64,000 nt of DNA from Amorphochlora amoebiformis (lineage: Eukaryota > Cercozoa > Chlorarachniophyceae). Positions 1-64,000 of the stretch are shown piece after piece. The stretch lies in contig BAAHQB010000007.1 of NCBI GenBank assembly GCA_054601695.1, forward strand, positions 806,001-870,000, written 5' to 3'. The notes under the pieces were generated by a model. That model saw only the letters and a list, made by a program, of their open reading frames with translations, was not told where the DNA came from and ran no database searches. Within the stretch, counting starts at the first letter, position 1. Each line of letters starts with the position of its first letter. Made by a program: the position numbers and the translations under genes.

Positions 1-34
1 AGCATTCATATATTATATCCTACTCATGTATCTG

Positions 35-81
<47 letters not shown>

Positions 82-179
82 TGTAATACTAATTACTATT
101 ACTAGTTACATTGATCATGTCATTATGGTTATTACGAATTTAATAGTAGTAGTATTGTTGTTATAGATTTATATACATA

Positions 180-236
<57 letters not shown>

Positions 237-237
237 G

Positions 238-274
<37 letters not shown>

Positions 275-368
275 GTATATAAATATATATATATGTGTGT
301 GTGTATATATATACTGTATATTATATTATATATGTGAAAAAAATATTTACGTACGTACACATTTATAC

Positions 369-406
<38 letters not shown>

Positions 407-424
407 CTCGATGAATATAATCAG
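1..424 (+). repeat. TA microsatellite-rich intron of the ABCC gene
   Basis: This stretch lies before the first recognisable exon, so it is probably intron of the ABC transporter gene that enters from the left edge. It holds several (TA)n tracts (about 40-75, 180-265 and 370-390) and a short (GT)n tract ending near 406. No coding segment is visible in it. Confidence 0.6.
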
Positions 425-657
425 ATCCTAACCATCGCCCATCGCGTAGACACCATCATTGACTATGATAGGATACTTGTTTTAAACTCTGGAAAAGGTA
501 TTATATATCACCGATGTATGCATATTTACAACATATCACATCTAGCCAATGTCTGTGCTTGCATGTTTGCTGCAGGGCATAAATATGTACAAGGGAGGCC
601 TTAAAGGCATGGATATGTATACGGAAGGCCCTGGGGGCATGAATATGTACATGGGAG

Positions 658-690
<33 letters not shown>

Positions 691-782
691 TCATATATTA
701 TGAGGACTATGACATGTATATGGGAACTACGACACGGGGAGCATGAATGCTCGCATGTATAGTATGTATGTGTATGGAAATA

Positions 783-823
<41 letters not shown>

Positions 824-990
824 TATCTATACATAATATATATATATGAGCAGTTGCCGAGTTTGGGTCTCCTTCTGAGCTTTGTGCTGTTCCAGGTGGA
901 ATATTTGCAGGTAGAATACATATATATACATACATATATATATATATATATACATACATATATATATATATATATATGAGTATGTGTAGG

Positions 991-1078
<88 letters not shown>

Positions 1079-1113
1079 GTGTGTGTACATATATACATAT
1101 ATTATATATACTT

Positions 1114-1146
<33 letters not shown>

Positions 1147-1201
1147 CTATTTATATTTACAGACACACATACACATATGATATATTTATATATTTGCATA
1201 A

Positions 1202-1264
<63 letters not shown>

Positions 1265-1669
1265 GTGTGTTTGTGTATGTGTGTATACATAGGTACATAC
1301 ATATTCATATGTATTATACATACAGACATATAAATATGAAAATAAATACAGGTATATGTAAATACATATGTCTAAATGTAGATGAATACATGTATATGTA
1401 TATATATATATACATATATATATACATATATATATACACATAATATATATGCAGGTATACATATATATATATATATATATACATGCATATATGCATATAT
1501 ATATATACATATATAATATATACATACGTATATATTAATATTATATACATATCATCTAGACCATATTTTATGTATATATTACGTAAGATATCTTTGAAAT
1601 TCAGGTCTTGTTGCTGAAAGCGACGCTGAGGCGAGATCACGGACAGGGGGTCGAAAATCAACAACTTAA
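425..1669 (+). CDS. ABC transporter, ABCC (MRP-like) subfamily, C-terminal end (partial)
   Basis: Only the last three exons are in the window: 425-497, 854-910 and 1605-1669 (stop TAA 1667-1669). Joined in phase they begin [20 protein letters not shown] and continue through [20 protein letters not shown]. This is the end of the second nucleotide-binding domain: the switch histidine (IAHR), the D-R-I-L-V-L strand, and the G-S-P-x-E-L and P-G-G-I-F elements typical of ABCC exporters. A basic Ser/Thr-rich tail of about 20 residues follows. Walker A, signature and Walker B lie off the left edge. By family, ABCC proteins move organic anions and glutathione conjugates across plasma or vacuolar membranes; the substrate cannot be told here. 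Introns use GT-AG borders and are mostly TA repeat. The subfamily call rests on about 64 residues. Confidence 0.82.
577..760 (+). repeat. Degenerate minisatellite in ABCC intron
   Basis: Imperfect units built on GGCATGAATATGTACATGGG recur about every 33 bp from 577 to 655. After a TA tract, related ACATGTATATGGGAA text follows. It lies between two ABCC exons and has no conserved coding sense, so I read it as intronic repeat. Confidence 0.55.
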
Positions 1670-3361
1670 CCATCTACATTATTCTAATCATTATACTGAG
1701 TCTCATCATTCTATAGCCGTTGAACAATTCATTTTTAGTTCTAGCAGTAACCAGCGGTGGCCTGCATTAAAAAAAATTTCCGAGTTTTATCAATCTGTCA
1801 TAGAGTTAATAAAGAGTATATTCTAGACATTGTGTGTACGGGATTGCTACCGCGGATAAGATTGGACTAGTAGAAAATATATCTACTAGATCTAGAACAC
1901 TATGTCACTGTAAGTAGTACTCTGGTAAGTTTATCTAGATACATCTAGTCTAATAGTAGATCTAGCACTGGGCCGGCACTAGATTGTATTAACTAGATTA
2001 AACTAATAAATACGTAATAAAGGAAATCCAACTACAATGAAATTTGTTTGAGTTTAAACCAGTGATCAGGCCAAAAAATCGAACTACGGTATTACGCACA
2101 AATATCACCATGATGCGCTAAACTAGCTTAAGAGTGTGTCAACTACTAGTAGACCTCTAGTAGATCTAGTAGATGACTAGCTCGGAGATAAGTGCTAAGT
2201 TCCATTTGTGGCCTTCCTGGTTATTCTCGCTAGCCTATGAGAATGCCCAACCGGCTCAGCTGCCTCCGTGGCTCGAGGTCACGAACTCGGAGACGTTTGT
2301 ACATGGGCGATTTTTTGGAGGGGGGTGGAGATGAGAGAAGTAGTGGAGTGTTTGGTAGGTTAACGGGATCCACACAGCGAATGAGGTCAGGATTTTAGGA
2401 AGTAAGTATACTCATAAAAAATTAGAATTTTGTGTTCCCATTCTTTGTCTCATTAATTTCTTATTATGTCACCTTTTCTTTATTTTTACTCTTGTTCTTG
2501 GTTTCCTCAAACTTTTTCGCTGATCTCAGCGAACATGTATTCCACATTAGATCTTATTCATTTTTTTATTTCTTTGAGCAATTTATTTTAATTATTATTA
2601 TGTATTATATGTATATGTATATGTATGTGTGTATATGAAACATGTATTATTGTTTTACGTATTTGTATGTATTCCAAAACTTATATATATTATATAATTG
2701 TCCAAATATATGATTCTGTTGTATAAAACTCCTTCTAACATTCCTCTCACTCATCTGGGCAGCCGCAAACTAACTTTCCCCACAACAAAAAAAAATACGA
2801 AAAGGTTACAGGTCATAAAAATGAATAAAAACTAAAAACCAAAACAAACCAGAAGAAAAACGGAAAATAGGGAGGGAAGGGGTTGGGAGGGTTGAAACTT
2901 CTGTGGATCGGTAATATGCATGTGAAGTGGTAGAAAGGCAAGAAATGAAGATTATACCACCCTGCAAGGAAGGCTATGAGTCGCCCATATATTTAGGGTG
3001 TAGCGGCACGAATATAAGAAATTAAAACAGAAGACTACGCTAGGGCTATTTTGTAACGTTCCCTCTTATTTTCATGTTACTCATCTCTCGCGTCGGATAG
3101 GATACAAAACTCTCCTCTCTTCTCGCTCTGTGCCTCTTGAATGATATCACTACGAGATAACGCAGAGCTATCCACGGCATAGAAAGTCATCTACATGGAA
3201 GACACGCAGATGGGGAAAGAGAGAGAGAGAGAGACACTCCCTCGACAGAGAATAAAAGAAAAAAACTAGAAGAAAGAAAGTACAAAAGAACAAGATCCCC
3301 CCCCTCATCTCATTTACCCACAAGAAGAAGTTAGCCTAACTACTTGGCCTCAGAGGGTATG
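1670..3361. other. Intergenic region between convergent genes
   Basis: This lies between the ABCC stop and the end of the minus-strand membrane-protein gene. It holds a CTAG-rich island (about 1845-2185), ordinary AT-rich sequence, and a short (GA)n run near 3219-3233. I found no splice-consistent coding segment. The open frame at 2432-2638 has no homology I recognise and no exon neighbours in phase. Confidence 0.6.
1845..2185. repeat. CTAG-rich island
   Basis: This segment is crowded with CTAG, TCTAGA, AGATCT and ACTAGT words in varied order, without a clear tandem period. Similar islands lie at 35520-36075 and 49860-49995, also just beyond gene ends. Confidence 0.55.
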
Positions 3362-6874
<3,513 letters not shown>

Positions 6875-7186
6875 CGTAGCTATGTCTCGGAGTGAGCCGG
6901 GTCACGGGTATGCGCTTTGCCTCTTGCTAAAGAGAAGGGCCAGGCGCGGGTCAAACACGTGTCCAGATCTCGAGTGAAGGAGAAGTTATTAGGTAAAATC
7001 ACTTGTAATTCACCAAATAATTTTTCGGTGTGCAGCATATTAAATACAAGATATAACTAGATATCCTTGAAACATTGCGAATCTGCGATTCGCTTCCGAT
7101 ATTACCCGTCACTACCGGATTCTTTATTCTTTCTTGTTAAATCCACCCAAAGCAATCCTCGGCCTAAACACACCCGCACACGTCGA
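6875..7186. promoter_or_regulatory. Shared upstream region of two divergent genes
   Basis: This 312-bp segment separates the start codon of the minus-strand membrane-protein gene (6874) from the chosen start of the asparaginyl-tRNA synthetase (7187). It has no TA microsatellite, unlike nearly all other non-coding sequence here, and is of ordinary base composition. I see no certain TATA box or initiator. The bidirectional promoter role is inferred from gene layout only. Confidence 0.45.
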
Positions 7187-20736
<13,550 letters not shown>

Positions 20737-20874
20737 GATATCCTCCCAGTCCCAGTCTAGCTCATGTTGTAGCTATGACTAAATCAATGTAATCCTTCAA
20801 TTTTAACCTAAATTTCCAAACTTGAAACACCGGATTAGTTAAATTGCGGGGTATGCCGCTGATATGATATGATA

Positions 20875-20943
<69 letters not shown>

Positions 20944-20948
20944 GTAAA

Positions 20949-20979
<31 letters not shown>

Positions 20980-21062
20980 ACGTATTATATATATATATAT
21001 ATACATATATAGATATATATGTAAATGAATATACATATATGTATATATATTATAATATATAT

Positions 21063-21148
<86 letters not shown>

Positions 21149-21219
21149 ATAGATGTAATATATATATTATATATATACATGTATAATATATATGCATTTA
21201 TATATTGTTTGAGTGCATA

Positions 21220-21301
<82 letters not shown>

Positions 21302-21303
21302 CA

Positions 21304-21346
<43 letters not shown>

Positions 21347-21403
21347 TATAATACATATTATTATTATTATTATCATATATCTGTAAATATATATATACAC
21401 ACA

Positions 21404-21449
<46 letters not shown>

Positions 21450-21525
21450 TATTATTCTATTATTCTTGTTATTGATGTTGTTATTTTATTATTATTGTAT
21501 ATCATATATATACAATACTATATTT

Positions 21526-21564
<39 letters not shown>

Positions 21565-21950
21565 GTTAATACTACTATATACACAAGTGATCATACTATA
21601 ACGGTTATAGTATATCAATGTACATAACTATTTATATACATACACTAGATACATATACATCACAGATCAAGACATTTAGATAAAGTTTTAAGTATACTAA
21701 GGATTGTAAATTAAATTCACCGGACCGTGTAGACAGAATAACACCATTGGGTTGTGATGTCATAAGTTCTACTGTAACGTTCAGACACTGACTAGACTGA
21801 CTCCTAGACTCCGAATCGGATGATAGGATATGCATGTGCCCTCTAATATTATATCTAGCTACAATGTATATCATATGATACATATATACATATATGTATA
21901 CATATATATATATTTCTATATACATACATATATGTGTGTGTGTGTGTGTG

Positions 21951-21985
<35 letters not shown>

Positions 21986-22081
21986 ATATATATATATATA
22001 TATGCAATATGCATGTTATACTTATATCTACATATATTTATTGTATATCATGATATTATACATTATATATATATATATATA

Positions 22082-22141
<60 letters not shown>

Positions 22142-22258
22142 TACACACATACATATACACACATATATATACACATACATATAATATTAATATTACATAT
22201 CCATGTATATCATTGTATATAAAAAAATACATAAAATATATATATATATATATATATT

Positions 22259-22293
<35 letters not shown>

Positions 22294-22321
22294 TTTCTTA
22301 CATAAATATATATATATATAT

Positions 22322-22369
<48 letters not shown>

Positions 22370-22377
22370 TATATATA

Positions 22378-22410
<33 letters not shown>

Positions 22411-22436
22411 GTATATACATGCACACATATACATAT

Positions 22437-22504
<68 letters not shown>

Positions 22505-23044
22505 TATAATACATTTTCACAACCAAAACCCAGACTCCAGATTTCTGTGCTGCCCACAAACTACCAAATTTAAATCCTTGGAGCACAACGACCCGGCAGG
22601 CATTTTTCTAAACAGTTTTTTCTCTTTCTTCTTCTGCTCTGTCTTTCCTCTCTTTTTCTCGTACCCCAACACCCCGCCTCTCAGGGGCGTCCCTTCTCGC
22701 TATCCCTTCCCTTTCACTCTCAGGAGAAGGCACATCTTTTCTCTTTCTTCTTCTGCTTCTCTCTTTCCTCTCTCTCTCTCACCTTCTCCAGAACGATATA
22801 TTCCTGGTCATATTAGCCACCTGCCCAACAGTAGCTCCCGCTGGAAGATCGCCGGCCACCCTTGTGATGATCATAGTCACATATCACACGTGTCAGAGTG
22901 TGACACCTCGGCATGTCACATAATCAAAATCGCCTAAAAGTAATGAGAATTGGGTGTTGGTTGGAGACTCCGCTCGCGAAAACCCACCCTGTCTCGCGCA
23001 GGGCAGCAGCCCGCCGTCTGTCCCCCTCGCGCTCGCGTGGAACC
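20737..23044. other. Intergenic region between AsnRS and gene 4
   Basis: Contains unique sequence just after the AsnRS stop (20737-20870), TA blocks (20876-22505), and a short unique region (about 21600-21870) with no exon I can support. The 530 bp before the gene 4 start lack TA repeats, contain two related CT-rich segments (22617-22660 and 22733-22785), and probably hold its promoter. I found no gene here. Confidence 0.5.
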
Positions 23045-35470
<12,426 letters not shown>

Positions 35471-35519
35471 AGTAGGGCTTGATGGTGTGCCGCTGTTCTC
35501 ACCATTCATCTTGCTTATT

Positions 35520-36341
35520 ATATAGTCTACTAAAATTTATTTCGCAATTAACTAGATTAACGCGTTGTTCATGAACGGATAATGGGTTTGCTCATGAACG
35601 GATAATGCATGATGCAAGACGCTACATTAATGCATAAACTTTGACTCCGTTTTCGGACTCTGGTCATCGTCATGTTGAATTTGTAATTTAGTGTACTGCA
35701 AATATCTAGAATATATTCAAAACGAACGAATCATGCGGCGTAGCGCATGCTTAGATCTAGTACTACGTATTGGCACATGATCTAGATGATGCATATACCT
35801 ACATACGTCAGTGTCATACGTATCTAGACGTAGAGTCTAGATAAAGGATAGTCTAGATATATATATATATATATATAGTACGAATACGTCTACTAGTACT
35901 TGTAACCTGTGTAAGTCTCAGACTGTAGGCGTAAGTCTACAGCACATGTTATACATGCCAGTACTATATATGGCCCAGTAGTACTGGCCCAGTGCGTCTA
36001 GTGCGTACGTACTATGACTACTATGACCCGTGGCCTGACATTATCTAGATTATGACTGTACACTTATATATATATAATTAATAAATACTAGAAATATCAC
36101 AAGACTCTGACGTACGCCTCGTACGTACGTACGTACGTACGTACAATTATAAACATATCTAGTATATTCTCACATGCTCAGCCTGCCACTACACTGCAAC
36201 TGGCTGCCGCAGCATTGTACGTACAATAATGCTAACTTATCACGTACGCTGTATCTTGTATTTCTAGTTCGGATAATTAAACGTTCGTCACAGCGTGTCC
36301 ACTGTCCAGTATCTAGTTTTTATAATAATTATCTAGATTAT

Positions 36342-36391
<50 letters not shown>

Positions 36392-36520
36392 CATCCATGC
36401 TTACAATTATGCTAGTTATATATTAATTACCTGAAGTTACGTACTAGACCTAGTAGCTAGAGTAAGTAGTACTAGCGTAGTCACGTATCATCTTCATGAT
36501 ACCAGCTCCAGCGTCTAGAC
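35520..36520. repeat. CTAG- and ACGT-rich island with (ACGT)n tract
   Basis: Dense CTAG, TCTAGA and GTAC palindromes follow the stop of gene 4. A perfect (GTAC)6 run occupies 36121-36144. There is no open frame of interest. Confidence 0.65.
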
Positions 36521-36969
36521 TAGGGTTTTTGCATCTATACCCTAATTTAAATTTTTTGTGCATGCAACTTACCTATACATGTACGTAAACATACACAATA
36601 TGTTTGAGAGACAAACTGGACAATATTGATGCGCTTGACACAAACTTTCATCATCCCATGCGTTCGTATATTTGTGCGTATACCCATGATTATAAACTAA
36701 TGTAACTCATGTTACATTGCAGTGCCTCAATTAGAAATACGCGTCGTTATTCAGCGTCATCTCAGCTTTATTGTGATTATACATTCTCATAAATTGCCAA
36801 CAATCCCGAACGTTTGAATAGCACTGAGATTTCTCCTTGAATTCTGGAACTGGACTGAGTCGAAGTCGCATGGACAAGAGGTACACCGCCCTTGATCAGA
36901 TACCGAGCGATATCGAGCACTGATGAACACAAAATACTTCATCACAAGAAACATTATACATAGAAAAAT

Positions 36970-38705
<1,736 letters not shown>

Positions 38706-39662
38706 TAATTGTGTGGTTTGCCTGTTGGATTGCAATTATTTACTGTTGTTACAATTATTACTATTATTTATTAGTATATATGTGAGTGTATAATATTACA
38801 GAGGAAAAGGAGAGGGAGAAGGGTTGAAAGAGACCAAAGAAAGGTGTATGAAGGAGAAAAAACTCAACCGTGGGTAAGTTCTGCCCCATGATAACCGCCT
38901 CCAAATGTTCTATCGTAGGGAGGCTGGAAGATAACAAATCGCGTCCTAAAAATATTCACGTCATTCGCACATACTTATGTGCTTTAAACTGAGAAAGAAC
39001 AAAATTATAATTCAAAAAGTATGAAAGTGGAACCGAAAGAATCTCATCGGGGAAAGGAGCGCAATTTCGAACGCCTTCTTGACTAACCATTCCCGCCAAA
39101 AGCCACCCACCTTCCTTCCCTTGAAGAATGCAATTTTTTCAGCTTGTTGCTTAGAACTAGCCCCTCAAATAAGATGACTTGTTTCATCCGTTGGCTGGCG
39201 CACGATAGCCTCCGCTATCATAGTGGCGAGGAGAGCGATACCGGCCGTCGTAGGTTCCCTCCAGCAGTCATTCGAGAGCAATGAACATCCATACTGTGAC
39301 TTATCTGAGTGACCATGTAGGGTACAAATGGGACAGTCCCAGGACAAATTCGCATGTAGGCATCACACACGTGTCGTCCCAATTAATTATTCGCACTTGC
39401 GTATCTCTCCCCTGTCTCCCCCCCCCCTCCCCCCTTAACAACAGAGAAAAAAGAATCAACTGATTGCCCAGGGAGAATGCTTGCGCGGTGCATCGAGACT
39501 CCCTTCAGGATGCTGCTCGCACCGACGGCCATTTTGGCCGCCACCCTCTCGTGGTACCCCACCGGCGACGATCCGATGTACTTCATGCTAGTAATTCCTC
39601 ACGAATTTCCCCCCCCCAACAAATCCAGCCCGCTACGGAGCATCAATTTGGCGAGAAAACAG

Positions 39663-49769
<10,107 letters not shown>

Positions 49770-49796
49770 ATTATATCCATATACAATAAACAATGA

Positions 49797-61071
<11,275 letters not shown>

Positions 61072-61081
61072 CTTTTGTTAA
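61072..61081. promoter_or_regulatory. Ten-base gap between divergent predicted start codons
   Basis: The chosen ATG of the minus-strand gene (61071) and the first ATG of the CofH-like gene (61082) face away from each other with only 10 bases between. If both are right, the two promoters and 5' leaders must overlap the opposite gene; otherwise one start lies elsewhere. Confidence 0.35.
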
Positions 61082-63909
<2,828 letters not shown>

Positions 63910-64000
63910 GTGTTACTAAGAATAAGTGCATATATACAATCGTACGTATATATATATTATCTATATGTGTATATAACATATATATATATATATATACATA

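Noticed and set aside
2432-2638. Hydrophobic plus-strand frame
   Set aside because: Low-complexity Phe/Ser/Leu from AT-rich sequence, with no splice partners or family match.
22419-22937. 172-residue plus-strand frame upstream of gene 4
   Set aside because: Its start is TA repeat, its middle is a duplicated CT-rich segment, and no splice-consistent exon partners or recognised domain were found.
39477-39590. Possible first exon of the HAD gene (MLARCIETPFRMLLAPTA)
   Set aside because: Its donor at 39591 is in phase 0, but the next exon needs one leftover base. The exon at 39663-39726 fits the phase and has a better presequence.

Overview
This window is nuclear DNA from a eukaryotic microbe, most likely an alga. 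I infer this from several things. Genes are cut into many tiny GT-AG exons (10 to about 500 nt, plus one 850-nt repeat exon). There are telomere-type CCCTAA/TTAGGG repeats. One gene resembles the CofH half of FO (deazaflavin) synthase, and an asparaginyl-tRNA synthetase of organellar/bacterial type has a presequence-like N-terminus. The standard genetic code fits every model. I cannot name the species.

Most of the sequence is (TA)n microsatellite. The many long ORFs made of alternating Ile and Tyr are translations of TA repeats, not genes. The real genes appear only when short exons on either side of TA tracts are joined in phase. I rebuilt seven gene models by hand. All splice phases agree, and the summed exon lengths of the five complete models are divisible by three.

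Layout: (1) 425-1669 (+), last three exons of an ABCC-type ABC transporter. (2) 3362-6874 (-), an unrecognised single-pass membrane protein of 257 aa. (3) 7187-20736 (+), asparaginyl-tRNA synthetase, 25 exons, 584 aa, divergent from gene 2 across a 312-bp shared upstream region. (4) 23045-35470 (+), 26 exons, 486 aa: PDZ-like, Tudor-like, acidic/basic, and ENTH/VHS-like helical regions plus an adaptor-like tail; it could be two genes. (5) 39663-49769 (+), HAD-family hydrolase, 19 exons, 311 aa. (6) 49797-61071 (-), 17 exons, 563 aa: acidic N-terminus, Cys-rich WSC-like region and a 16-residue Thr/Ser/Pro tandem-repeat domain; it converges on gene 5 with 27 bp between stop codons. (7) 61082-63909 (+), CofH-like FO synthase, running toward the right edge.

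The unusual biology is in the introns. Degenerate telomeric repeats fill many introns and often touch the splice sites, including one 1.6-kb array that forms most of an intron. Segments around 5' splice sites recur as degraded 'echoes' further down the same intron beyond a TA tract. Complementary CT and GA tracts flank one exon. Two copies of a roughly 262-bp element with tRNA-like A and B boxes lie in introns in opposite orientation. CTAG-rich islands sit just beyond the ends of three genes.
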